Origin: Geminisphaera colitermitum TAV2
Lineage (GTDB): Bacteria; Verrucomicrobiota; Verrucomicrobiia; Opitutales; Opitutaceae
DNA length: 64,000 nt
Reading direction: 5' to 3'
Assembly: GCF_000171235.2 (NCBI RefSeq)
Contig: NZ_ABEA03000085.1
Span: forward strand, 44,648-108,647
Below are positions 8,353 to 16,054 of this stretch, piece after piece. Within the stretch, counting starts at the first letter, position 1; every line of letters starts with the position of its first letter. A program made the position numbers and the translations under genes. The notes under the pieces are model-generated. The model did not search any database and was not told the DNA's origin. It worked only from the letters and a program-made list of their open reading frames with translations.

Positions 8353-9447
8353 TCACACAGCCGGCTGCGCCCCCGGCAAATAAAAATCCTCCTCACGCAA
8401 CGCATACCCGCGGATCTGCGCACGCGGATGCGCGTCGTCGATGATGTAGTTGACGATGTAAAGCTCGCCGTCGTCGAACTGCACCCAGCCGGAATACCCC
8501 GTATCCGCCACTGGACTACGATCGTAATCGAGCGGCATCACGCGCACCTTCGCCGCGTTGCGCACCGGATTAAGACATGACTCCACATCCGTCAGCGCCG
8601 CGAAAAAGTTCTGCGTCATCCAGCCCCAGCCGCCCGAACTGCCCTGCAAAAACCGATGCGTGATCATCACGCGCCCGCTCTGCAACATGCCCGCCACCGG
8701 ACGGTGGCAGCCCGGCAACGCAAACTTACACAAACCCGACCACGTCGCCCCGCCATCATGACTAAACGCACGAAACGCATCGAGGCCGCTAAAAGAATTT
8801 TCGCGCATAAAACACACCAATCCGCCATCGCCCGGCAATTCCAGCACGCTGCCTTCGCAGAGTTTCAGCCCCGCGTCCTGCCCCACGACCACCGGCCCCG
8901 ACCACGTCGCCCCCTGGTCATCGGAATACCACAGCCGCTGGCTCCACAGCCGGCGGTCCTCGCCAAGAAACGTGTGCGCCGAAGTCGTCCAGCGACCCGC
9001 ATGCGGACCGTGTTTCAACTCCACGATCTGATCCGGCACGATGCCCGTGACAGGCGTTGCCACCGGTCCCTGCCACGTATCGCCATTGTCACTACTGAAC
9101 CACAGCCAGTTGGTCTGCTCGCCGCCGTTGTCCGCGCCCTCGTGCGCGCCGGCCACGCGATCCACGATGACCGCCAGCCGGCCGTCGCGCAGCGCGGTGA
9201 TGCGCGCGCAGTTCCAATGCGGGTCGCCCCGATCCTTCTTGTGCAACGGCGTCGTGATGGCCCGCTTTGCCGACCAGGTGCGCCCCCGGTCGTCCGAAGT
9301 GACACTTTGGATACACGTATAAGAGCGGTCGCCGTGGTGCGTGCATTCGCTAAAAACGCAGACCAGCCGCCCCGTGCGCGTAAGCGCGAGGTCAGGCCAT
9401 GCCTGATAAATGGAGTCGTCACGGCTGACGGTGAATTTCTGGATCAT
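8353..9447 (-). CDS. Sialidase-like (BNR repeat) protein
   Basis: About 364 residues from the ATG at 9447; a TTG seven codons upstream also keeps the frame open, but GGAA sits just before the ATG. Several Asp-box (BNR) repeats of the S-x-D-x-G-x-T-W form are visible: SDDRGRTW, SSDNGDTW, SDDQGATW and SHDGGATW. This indicates a six-bladed beta-propeller of the sialidase superfamily. No signal peptide is seen, so it may act in the cytoplasm. It lies downstream of the N-acetylneuraminate lyase gene on the same strand, which supports a sialic-acid or acyl-sugar role. The superfamily is broad, and sialidase activity itself is unproven. Confidence 0.8.
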   Translation of the reverse strand: MIQKFTVSRDDSIYQAWPDLALTRTGRLVCVFSECTHHGDRSYTCIQSVTSDDRGRTWSAKRAITTPLHKKDRGDPHWNCARITALRDGRLAVIVDRVAGAHEGADNGGEQTNWLWFSSDNGDTWQGPVATPVTGIVPDQIVELKHGPHAGRWTTSAHTFLGEDRRLWSQRLWYSDDQGATWSGPVVVGQDAGLKLCEGSVLELPGDGGLVCFMRENSFSGLDAFRAFSHDGGATWSGLCKFALPGCHRPVAGMLQSGRVMITHRFLQGSSGGWGWMTQNFFAALTDVESCLNPVRNAAKVRVMPLDYDRSPVADTGYSGWVQFDDGELYIVNYIIDDAHPRAQIRGYALREEDFYLPGAQPAV

Positions 9448-9483
9448 GTTATTTCCGGGTTTCTTCAAAACTTGATATGTCGC

Positions 9484-9500
9484 ACGTCTGGCCCAGACGT
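9484..9500 (-). promoter_or_regulatory. Perfect palindrome upstream of the sialidase-like gene
   Basis: ACGTCTGG and CCAGACGT, 8-bp perfect arms around one base, 36 bp upstream of the start codon at 9447. Its size and symmetry fit an operator, perhaps for the nearby LacI-type regulator. This is inference. Confidence 0.4.
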
Positions 9501-9514
9501 CACAGCGAATTAAA

Positions 9515-9548
9515 TCGAGTTACGTCGATTTGCGTCGATTTAACTCGA
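9515..9548 (-). other. Hairpin-forming repeat just after nanA
   Basis: Arms TCGAGTTA and TAACTCGA (8 bp) enclose a tandem CGTCGATTT repeat, immediately 3' of the nanA stop codon. There is no T run on the transcribed strand, so it is more likely an mRNA-stability or weak attenuator structure than a classic terminator. Confidence 0.35.
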
Positions 9549-9550
9549 AA

Positions 9551-10474
9551 TCACCGGGCGGCTTTGATGGCGGCGAAATAGCCGATTTCGCCGAGTTCTT
9601 TTTCCAGCGCGGCGATTTCCGTCGCGGGCGGCATTTCGAGCGGGGCTCGCATGGGACCGCAGTCGATGCCGGCAAGAGCCAGCGTGGCCTTGATCGCGGG
9701 CAGACCGCCGTGGCGCACCATGATGTCGATGGCCTGCGTGCAAAACGCCTGCATGCGTTCCGCCTCCGCCGCGTTGCCTGCGGCATGGGCGCGGGCAACG
9801 GCCAGATAGAGCGGCGCGGCAAAATTATACGTGCTGCCCACCGCACCCGTTGCGCCGAGCTTGAGGGCGGAGAGGAGTTTCTCGTCGCGTCCGAAAAACA
9901 CCTCGAAGTCCTTGCCCGTGGCCTTGGTTTGTGCGCGCGCCCAGGCGAGCGAAGCGGCGTAGTCGTCGAGGTCTTCGAAGGTAAATTTCACACCGCGAAA
10001 GTTCGGCACGGCGTCCGCCATCTGCGCGATCCAGCGGCGCACTGGCGCGTGCGCGCGACTCATCGACGGCATGTGATACGCATAGAACGGCAGTTCCGGA
10101 GCCGCCGCGGCAATCTGCCGGTTGACCGCAATCAACCCCGTGTCGGAAGTCGGCGCGAAGAACACCGGACCGATGGCCGCTGTACCGTCGGCGCCGATAC
10201 GCGCCGCGTGTTCCGCGAGGTCGCGCGCGTCGGCCACGGAGCAATGCCCCACATGGACGATAAGCTTGAGCTTGCCGCGCACGGCGGAGCGCCACGTTTC
10301 GGCGACCTGTTTGCGTTCGGCATTGGAAAGCGACATCCCTTCGCCGGTGGTGCCGCAGATAAAAACGCCTGCGACGCCGGTGGCGTGCAGGTGTGCGGCG
10401 TAGGGTTCGATCACCTTGAGGTTGAGCGAGCCATCGGCGTTGAGCGGCGTGAAAGGAGCGGCAATGAGGTTCAT
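9551..10474 (-). CDS. nanA: N-acetylneuraminate lyase (DapA superfamily)
   Basis: About 307 residues from the ATG at 10474. It is a class I aldolase that probably cleaves sialic acid to N-acetylmannosamine and pyruvate in the cytoplasm. Visible family features are the pyruvate-carboxylate loop GTTGEG (41-46), a catalytic Tyr at about 133 in FYAYHMPSMS and the Schiff-base Lys at about 163 in FRGVKFTFEDLDDY. The last segment is closer to the eukaryotic-type N-acetylneuraminate lyases than to E. coli DapA. The gene lies upstream of the sialidase-like gene and is divergent from a LacI regulator. A different 2-keto acid substrate remains possible. Confidence 0.82.
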   Translation of the reverse strand: MNLIAAPFTPLNADGSLNLKVIEPYAAHLHATGVAGVFICGTTGEGMSLSNAERKQVAETWRSAVRGKLKLIVHVGHCSVADARDLAEHAARIGADGTAAIGPVFFAPTSDTGLIAVNRQIAAAAPELPFYAYHMPSMSRAHAPVRRWIAQMADAVPNFRGVKFTFEDLDDYAASLAWARAQTKATGKDFEVFFGRDEKLLSALKLGATGAVGSTYNFAAPLYLAVARAHAAGNAAEAERMQAFCTQAIDIMVRHGGLPAIKATLALAGIDCGPMRAPLEMPPATEIAALEKELGEIGYFAAIKAAR

Positions 10475-10523
10475 GGTGCCACCCACACTGCCCCCTCGCC
10501 CCACATGCTGACAATCGCCCCCC

Positions 10524-10546
10524 ACTGGTCATTCGTGTTAACCAGT
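10524..10546. promoter_or_regulatory. Inverted repeat in the nanA / LacI divergent promoter
   Basis: ACTGGT and ACCAGT half-sites separated by 11 bp, 50 bp upstream of nanA. It is a candidate operator for the divergent LacI-family regulator. Weak evidence, based on symmetry and position only. Confidence 0.3.
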
Positions 10547-10549
10547 CAG

Positions 10550-10590
10550 GAGAGAGAGAGAGAGAGAGAGAGAGGGGGAGGGGGGGGGAG
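10550..10590 (+). repeat. (GA)12 microsatellite running into a G-rich tract
   Basis: About twelve GA units (10550-10574) are followed by G-rich sequence of five and nine G separated by A. It sits between the divergent nanA and LacI genes, 80-120 bp from each start, where a length change would alter promoter spacing. Confidence 0.85.
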
Positions 10591-10672
10591 GAAGGGAACA
10601 ATGGGCGGTGTTCGCAAAAGCGATTGCGACTGTTCCGACATATTTTAATTCATTTCGCGGAGAACGTTCCCC

Positions 10673-11704
10673 ATGGAAAAACACGCTCGCATTACGATCA
10701 AGGAAATGGCCGCCCAACTCGGGGTGTCGCACACCACGGTGTCACTCGCGCTGCGCAACCACGCTTCACTCCCAAAATCGACGAGAGACAGGATCAAGGA
10801 TTTCGCGAAAAAAGTGGGCTACCATCCCGATCCAATGCTCGGCTCGCTGGTGGCCTACCGGCAGCGAAATCGTCCGCAGGGATTCAAGGGTGCGCTGGCA
10901 TGGCTGACCAACTACACGACCCGCGATGGATGGAAACGGCCATCGACTCTGGGATATTTCGCCGGGGCCAGGCAGCGGGCCGCCGAACTGGGTTATCGTA
11001 TTGATGAACTGTGGCTGCAAGAACCCGACATGGATGCCAGACGGATGTCACAGATTCTGGCTTCGCGTAACATCCGGGGAATCCTCTTCGCGCCCCAGCC
11101 AGCACCCAACACCCGGCTCTCGCTGGGCCTCGACGGGATTGCCGCCGTGACATTCGGGTATTCGCTGGTCGGATTTCATGTGCCGGTTATCATGAATCAC
11201 CAGTTCCGCAACATGATGAATCTGGTCGGACAACTTGCAGCCCGGGGGTATCAGAAAATCGGTCTGGCGATGCCGATGGCCAACGACGAGCGGGTTCACC
11301 ACAACTACGCCGCAGGATATTGGGCGGGGACTCATTTCGCGCGTCCAAAGATCAAAACACTACCGCTGCATTTGCCCAGGATACTGGAAGAGAAGGCACT
11401 GCTTGAATGGTTCGGAAAACATCGTCCCGAGGTCATTGTTGCGGAGGCGGGCTATGCGGATCGCATCCTCGAATTTCTGCGAAATGCGGGGATCGAGGTT
11501 CCCGCTGAGGTCAGCATCGCGCTGGTCAACATTCCCTACAAAAACACATTTTATGCCGGCATCGACGAGAACCATGAGTTGATCGGAGCCACCGCGATCG
11601 AGGAGGTCAGCGGAATGTTGTATCACAACGAAACCGGTGAACTGGCCCATCCCAGGCATGTCCTGATTGACGGTGCCTGGCGTGAGGGGAAAAGCGTGCG
11701 TTGA
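10673..11704 (+). CDS. LacI-family transcriptional regulator
   Basis: A 343-residue regulator. The N-terminal helix-turn-helix and hinge (ITIKEMAAQLGVSHTTVSLA, then a KVGYHPDPML-type end) are typical of LacI. The periplasmic-binding-like effector domain follows (RNIRGILFAPQP, VSIALVNIPY). It is divergent from nanA and faces the second aldolase gene, so it probably controls this locus. It is clearly related to the LacI protein at 58830: both share the unusual phrase W-L-x-E-P-x-M-x-x-x-R-M-S-x-I-L near residues 110-130, so they form a subfamily. Confidence 0.9.
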   Translation: MEKHARITIKEMAAQLGVSHTTVSLALRNHASLPKSTRDRIKDFAKKVGYHPDPMLGSLVAYRQRNRPQGFKGALAWLTNYTTRDGWKRPSTLGYFAGARQRAAELGYRIDELWLQEPDMDARRMSQILASRNIRGILFAPQPAPNTRLSLGLDGIAAVTFGYSLVGFHVPVIMNHQFRNMMNLVGQLAARGYQKIGLAMPMANDERVHHNYAAGYWAGTHFARPKIKTLPLHLPRILEEKALLEWFGKHRPEVIVAEAGYADRILEFLRNAGIEVPAEVSIALVNIPYKNTFYAGIDENHELIGATAIEEVSGMLYHNETGELAHPRHVLIDGAWREGKSVR

Positions 11705-11705
11705 T

Positions 11706-11731
11706 CCCCCCCCTCCCCCCCCCCCCCCCCC
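11706..11731. repeat. C8-T-C17 tract between convergent genes
   Basis: Eight C, one T and seventeen C between the LacI gene (+) and the DapA-family gene (-). It occupies most of the 35-bp gap. Confidence 0.85.
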
Positions 11732-11739
11732 GCGCACGC

Positions 11740-12747
11740 TTATTTTGTCCGCCACAACGGCTGCCCCTTGGAGGTGGCTGCGACGCGTTCGGGAGTCGGA
11801 ATCAGTTCGGGATAGTAACGCTCCGCAAAATCGCGGATGCGTTGTATCAAATTTCCGGGTACAGGCAGGGCGGGACGGCGGATCGGCCCGACACGCAGGA
11901 ATCCGAGCGCGTCAATGACAGCCTTGTGCCTGGCCAGCGGGCTGTAGGCTTCCAAGGCTTCGAGTTCCGGCGGGAAAATGTGCGGGCGTCCAAGACCGAG
12001 TTTCATGCGCGCGGGAAATTCCGTGAAATCACGCTGCACCCGCTCGGCGGCGGCATAGTCGCCCGTCGCGCACAGGTCCAGGATTTCGCGCACGCGGTGG
12101 GGCATCCAGCAGATTTGCAAACTGCCGACACCGATGGCGCGCTGGCGGTGAAGTTCGACAAGCCAGCCCACGTCGGTCGAACTCATGTGCGCGAGGGGAC
12201 TTTCACAGTGCATCGTGCGCCAGAGTTTGAAATCCCAATGCGCCTCCTTGCTGCCGATGAGATTGGGAATGGCGGCGAGTTGCCGGAATGTTTCCACGGT
12301 GTAGGGCTGTCGAATCCAGTCGTAGTGATAAACCACTACACCGGTGTCGGGACACGCCGCGCACACTTCCTGCCAGAATTGCATCAATTCCCGCTGGGTG
12401 AGCGGAGTGTGATACGGCGCGATGACGAGCAGGCCGTCGATGCCGGCATCCGCGATCAGGCGGGCGCGGCGGATTGTCTCGTCCGTGGAAAGCGAGATCG
12501 CGCCCATCAGACTGACGACTCCGGATTTGACGGTTTCCTCGCGCATGATGATGGCGATTCGACGCAGTTCTTCATCTGTCAGCGTGTAAAATTCACCTGA
12601 CGTGCCTGCCATTGCGATCCCCTCCACGCCCAGGGCGATGAGCTTTTGGAGATTCTCGCGCAAGGCATCTTCGTCCAAGGCAAAATCCTTGGTGAAAGGA
12701 GTCGGGGGATAGGCAATGACACCGCGATAATTTTCTCGTGTTAGCAT
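11740..12747 (-). CDS. Dihydrodipicolinate synthase / N-acetylneuraminate lyase family aldolase
   Basis: About 335 residues from the ATG at 12747; the frame is open further upstream, but TRENYRGVIAYPPTPF is the normal family start. Family marks are GTSGEFY (pyruvate loop), a catalytic Tyr in VVVYHYDW and the Schiff-base Lys in NLIGSKEAHWD. It is expected to make or cleave a 2-keto acid through a Lys imine. The true substrate is unknown; the context (sialidase-like proteins, NanA, exporter) suggests a sugar acid. A CTTGATAGGGAAAG motif lies 50 bp upstream, as it does before the EamA and second BNR genes. Confidence 0.82.
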   Translation of the reverse strand: MLTRENYRGVIAYPPTPFTKDFALDEDALRENLQKLIALGVEGIAMAGTSGEFYTLTDEELRRIAIIMREETVKSGVVSLMGAISLSTDETIRRARLIADAGIDGLLVIAPYHTPLTQRELMQFWQEVCAACPDTGVVVYHYDWIRQPYTVETFRQLAAIPNLIGSKEAHWDFKLWRTMHCESPLAHMSSTDVGWLVELHRQRAIGVGSLQICWMPHRVREILDLCATGDYAAAERVQRDFTEFPARMKLGLGRPHIFPPELEALEAYSPLARHKAVIDALGFLRVGPIRRPALPVPGNLIQRIRDFAERYYPELIPTPERVAATSKGQPLWRTK

Positions 12748-12797
12748 AAGGCGGGCACTTTCCCCCGCGGATTCCCTCCGTGGCAAACGAGGCGTTG

Positions 12798-12811
12798 CTT
12801 TCCCTATCAAG
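12798..12811 (-). promoter_or_regulatory. Motif CTTGATAGGGAAAG, copy 1
   Basis: Perfect 14-bp copy on the minus strand, 50 bp upstream of the DapA-family gene at 12747. It forms an inverted pair with copy 2, 31 bp away. It is probably a shared promoter or operator element. Confidence 0.55.
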
Positions 12812-12842
12812 TGCACGACGGCCCGGACACGATGGACGGCGG

Positions 12843-12856
12843 CTTGATAGGGAAAG
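12843..12856 (+). promoter_or_regulatory. Motif CTTGATAGGGAAAG, copy 2
   Basis: Perfect 14-bp copy on the plus strand, 78 bp upstream of the EamA transporter start. It points toward that gene, as copy 1 points toward the aldolase gene. Confidence 0.55.
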
Positions 12857-12934
12857 CGAGTGTCTTGTTTCAGCAAACGGGAAACGTGCCACGCTTTTCC
12901 GCTTCGTTGCGTATTCGTCCGTTTCCACAATTCC

Positions 12935-13891
12935 ATGCGTATTCAAAACAATGTTACACAGGGCCGTCTTTATTTCATCCTGTTCCTTTCCTGTTTCTTC
13001 GGAGGCTCCGATTTTGTCGTCACCCGGCTGGCGCTCAACACCGTGCCGCCGTTCCTGTTTTCCGGTGTGCGCTGGGGTATTTCCGGCCTGCTGGTTTGCG
13101 GATGGCTGCTGGCGCGCGGCATCTCATTTCCGAACGCACGCCAGATAAGGAATGCATTTCTTGTTTCCCTGTTTCTGGTCGTGGGTGGCAACGGCCTGCG
13201 CACGTTTGGGCAGACGCTGACCGGCGCGGGCGTCTCGTCGGTCATCATGGCGATGGGACCGCTGTTTCTCATGTTTTTCGGAGTGCTCTCCGGCATGGAG
13301 CGCAAGCCCTCGTTGCGCGTGTGGGGATATTTGTTTGGCGGGGTGGTGGGCATCGCCCTCGTCATTCTGCCCCGTTCCGGTGCTGTTGCGGCGGGCGCGA
13401 ACATGATCGGTGCGCTCGCGGTGTTGATGGCCTGCCTCTGCTGGGCGTTTGGCTCGTTGCTGTCTCGCCGGGCATCGTCGCATCCCAGTCGCTTGATGGC
13501 GGCGGGGCTGCAAATGCTTCTTGCCGGACCGATGCTGCTCGTCGTTTCCGGCGCATCAGGCGAGTGGCGCGGTTTCGAACCGACTGCGCTGCCTTGGACG
13601 AGTTACGCGCTGCTCGCCTACATGGTGGTTTCTGTGACCAGTTATCTTGGTTTTGTCTGGCTCCTCGGCAACGCGCCTGCCGCGATGGCCGCCTCGTGCG
13701 CCTACATCAATCCCGTGATCGCCATGACGTTGTCATGCCTGATTCTCGGCGAACGTTTCGGCCCGACGACTCTGCTCGGTTGCGCTCTGGTTCTGACGAT
13801 GCTCGTCCTGCTCCTGCGTCACAAAAATCCATCGGAAACGTCAGCGAAAACGCAGGGGGACCATCAAGTTACGCCAATTCCGGCGAGGTAG
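12935..13891 (+). CDS. EamA/DMT-family membrane transporter
   Basis: About 318 residues from the ATG at 12935. It has some ten hydrophobic helices in two homologous EamA halves. The first starts LYFILFLSCFFGGSDFVVTR and the second contains GALAVLMACLCWAFGSLLSR. Late conserved segments are AAMAASCAYINPVIAM and LILGERF. The drug/metabolite transporter superfamily exports or imports small metabolites; no substrate can be read from the sequence. It is divergent from the DapA-family gene, and both have the same 14-bp motif upstream, so coregulation is likely. Confidence 0.88.
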   Translation: MRIQNNVTQGRLYFILFLSCFFGGSDFVVTRLALNTVPPFLFSGVRWGISGLLVCGWLLARGISFPNARQIRNAFLVSLFLVVGGNGLRTFGQTLTGAGVSSVIMAMGPLFLMFFGVLSGMERKPSLRVWGYLFGGVVGIALVILPRSGAVAAGANMIGALAVLMACLCWAFGSLLSRRASSHPSRLMAAGLQMLLAGPMLLVVSGASGEWRGFEPTALPWTSYALLAYMVVSVTSYLGFVWLLGNAPAAMAASCAYINPVIAMTLSCLILGERFGPTTLLGCALVLTMLVLLLRHKNPSETSAKTQGDHQVTPIPAR

Positions 13892-13896
13892 GGGGA

Positions 13897-14316
13897 TCAA
13901 GAGCTGATGCTGACCGTGTCGGCAGGCCAGTTGACGAGGGTCCCGGCATCATTGGTTGCCAGTTTGCAACCTTCCTGACGGGCGATTTGGACGAGCCAGA
14001 TGTCCATCACTTGCTTGTGCCCTTGCGCCTTGGCGAGCATGGTGCGGTTGGGGTTTTCCGACGCATAAACGATGCGGCCAGGATGCTTGCCCGACAATTC
14101 GGCGTCCACGGCATCAAGGGCTTGATCCACTTTTCGCACGTGCTGTTGCATGACTGCGGGATTCATCATGAGCCGGACCGCAGCAAGGTAGGTTTCAGCA
14201 GTAATACCCCACCCCGACGGTTTGGCCTGATCCAACCATGCGCGCACGGTTTTGTTATTCGGATGCCCCAAGCAAATGGCGGCAAGGAACGCATCGTTAT
14301 CGAGCAGGTATTTCAT
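13897..14316 (-). CDS. PIN-domain toxin (VapC-like)
   Basis: A 139-residue probable ribonuclease toxin. The N-terminal LLDNDAFLAA carries the first PIN acidic residue, and the C-terminal VMDIWLVQIARQEGCKLATND has the conserved downstream acidic cluster. Its ATG shares one base with the stop of the preceding antitoxin gene (TAATG), indicating translational coupling. As known for VapBC, the toxin probably cleaves RNA when free and is held inactive by the antitoxin, with the complex repressing its own promoter. The pair lies in reverse between an EamA gene and a BNR gene. Confidence 0.82.
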   Translation of the reverse strand: MKYLLDNDAFLAAICLGHPNNKTVRAWLDQAKPSGWGITAETYLAAVRLMMNPAVMQQHVRKVDQALDAVDAELSGKHPGRIVYASENPNRTMLAKAQGHKQVMDIWLVQIARQEGCKLATNDAGTLVNWPADTVSISS

Positions 14317-14534
14317 TAGTCGTAGAGCGCCGAATCGATGATTTCCTTGGTCAGTGGCGGCGTGGCAATAACCACGCGACCGGGGCGAATATCATCCTTG
14401 GGCAAACGCTTTTTGGCGGACGGCGGGAAAGTCGCGCGACGCAAATAATCGGAGACGGTCATTCTTTGCAGTTTGGCGGAGCGGCGGACTTCCCGTGCTT
14501 GTTCCGGTGTGACTTTGAAAGACAGGACTGGCAT
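14316..14534 (-). CDS. Ribbon-helix-helix-type antitoxin
   Basis: About 72 residues from the ATG at 14534; the longer frame to 14570 is less likely. The N-terminus (MPVLSFKVTPEQAREVRRSA, then MTVSDYLRRA) fits a ribbon-helix-helix DNA-binding fold of the plasmid-stability type. The C-terminus should bind the toxin. It is coupled to the PIN toxin through a TAATG overlap. Confidence 0.75.
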   Translation of the reverse strand: MPVLSFKVTPEQAREVRRSAKLQRMTVSDYLRRATFPPSAKKRLPKDDIRPGRVVIATPPLTKEIIDSALYD

Positions 14535-14619
14535 GATGGTATACCGTAATACGGGAATAGCGTCCGTCAAGCGGGCCGACGACCCTGCCGGGTTGTGCTT
14601 CTGTTAAAAAGCGCTGCAG

Positions 14620-14633
14620 CTTGATAGGGAAAG
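14620..14633 (+). promoter_or_regulatory. Motif CTTGATAGGGAAAG, copy 3
   Basis: Perfect third copy of the 14-bp motif, 63 bp upstream of the BNR protein start at 14697. The next bases (TAACGC) resemble those after copy 1 (CAACGC). Confidence 0.55.
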
Positions 14634-14696
14634 TAACGCGGGGATTGCGATGACCACCAACCCACGCATTTCTCTTGGGCGACTTCCCAATCTCCC

Positions 14697-15965
14697 ATGC
14701 AGAAAGAACTGGCCCCCGATTTCACCGTTGTCGTTTCCTCGCCCTCTCCCGTGGACACTTGGTGCTACAGCCCCGGCATCTGTCGATGCCCGGACGGCGG
14801 GTTGATTGCCACGATGGACTTTGGCGGACCGGGCGTGATTCGTCTGGATGGCCCCAAATCGGCCAGAGGAGATGACAAGGTGGGCAACCAAGGGCGCGTC
14901 TATCGCTCGGAGAACGGCGGCGCGACCTGGCAACTGCAAACGGTGTTCCCGTTTTATCATGCGAGGCCGTTTTACGCCGGGAAAACGCTCTATGTGCTCG
15001 GACATTCACATGACCTCATGGCGATGCGCTCGGATGACGACGGGCGCACCTGGTCGGCGCCCGCAACCCTTACCCATGACGAGGTCTGGAGCCAGGCGCC
15101 GTGCAATGTTCATTACGCCAACGGGTGCGTGTATCTCGTCATGGAAAAACAACTACGATTCGACACCGGTTCGTGGCGGAGCAACGGCTTCGGGGCGGTC
15201 CTCATGCGCGCAAAAACGAACACCGATCTGACGCGCCCGGAGGCGTGGACGTATGCGAGTTCGTTTTCGTTGCGCGACATTTGCCCCACGCAACAGGTGC
15301 CGTTGATGGGCATCCCGTTTTTTCCTGTGAAGGACGGACCGGAGGGCGAACTTGCTCCGGGCCGGCGTCCGTGGCCGCTGGGCTGGTTGGAGAGCAACGT
15401 CGTGCAGATCACCGATCCCGATCATTACTGGTTCGACCCGGCCGGACGCACCTTTCACCTGCTCGCCCGCGCCCCCACATCAACGACCAACCTTGCCGCG
15501 TTGCTCAAAGTCGTGGAGCACGAAGACGGCTCGATGACGACCCATCTCGAAAAATCACCCTCCGGCGTCGAGATGCTCTACCTCCCGCTGCCCGGCGGAC
15601 AGATGAAGTTCCACATTCTCCAAGACGAAGTGACGCGCCTCTACTGGTTGTTGAGCACGCAGGCGACCGACAGCATGACGCGCGCCGATCGCCTGCCTGC
15701 CGACCGCTTCAACACGCCCAACGACGAACGCCAGCGCCTGCAGCTCCACTACTCCAAAAACTGTGTGGACTGGTGTTTTGCCGGCCTTGTCGCCAGCGGT
15801 GCCACACAACGACAGGCGCGTCATTACGCGAGCATGACAATCGACGGCGACGACCTGCTCATCCTCAGCCGTTCCGGCGACCACCACGCCGCCTCCGCGC
15901 ATAATGGAAATCTCATTACATTCCACCGCGTAAAAAATTTCCGCCCTCTCGCTCACCTTCCGTGA
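14697..15965 (+). CDS. Sialidase-like (BNR repeat) protein
   Basis: A 422-residue beta-propeller protein of the sialidase superfamily. Asp-box repeats include SENGGATW (near residue 71) and SDDDGRTW (near 112). An early arginine-containing segment and a WCYSPGICRCPDGGLI block precede them. No signal peptide is evident. The gene has the 14-bp motif upstream and could head a run with the LamG, large secreted and pseudopilin genes that follow on the same strand. Glycoside hydrolase or sugar-binding activity is likely, but the substrate is open. Confidence 0.78.
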   Translation: MQKELAPDFTVVVSSPSPVDTWCYSPGICRCPDGGLIATMDFGGPGVIRLDGPKSARGDDKVGNQGRVYRSENGGATWQLQTVFPFYHARPFYAGKTLYVLGHSHDLMAMRSDDDGRTWSAPATLTHDEVWSQAPCNVHYANGCVYLVMEKQLRFDTGSWRSNGFGAVLMRAKTNTDLTRPEAWTYASSFSLRDICPTQQVPLMGIPFFPVKDGPEGELAPGRRPWPLGWLESNVVQITDPDHYWFDPAGRTFHLLARAPTSTTNLAALLKVVEHEDGSMTTHLEKSPSGVEMLYLPLPGGQMKFHILQDEVTRLYWLLSTQATDSMTRADRLPADRFNTPNDERQRLQLHYSKNCVDWCFAGLVASGATQRQARHYASMTIDGDDLLILSRSGDHHAASAHNGNLITFHRVKNFRPLAHLP

Positions 15966-16009
15966 CTACCGAAACAGAATCTTAACGCGAACGGACAACC
16001 GCTCTCTCT

Positions 16010-16021
16010 CCCCCCCCCCCC
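16010..16021 (+). repeat. C12 tract in the 5' leader of the LamG gene
   Basis: Twelve C flanked by CT-rich sequence, ending 33 bp before the ATG at 16055, where it could affect transcript or leader length. Confidence 0.8.
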
Positions 16022-16054
16022 ACTCTCTCCCGGCATCAACCCAAACGAAACGTC

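Noticed and set aside
9530..10648. Plus-strand ORF opposite nanA
   Set aside because: Shadow of nanA in a GC-rich genome; the N-acetylneuraminate lyase motifs are on the minus strand.
12798..12856. The inverted 14-bp pair as a terminator hairpin
   Set aside because: Arms are 31 bp apart between divergent gene starts, and a third single copy exists before another gene, so a promoter element is more likely.
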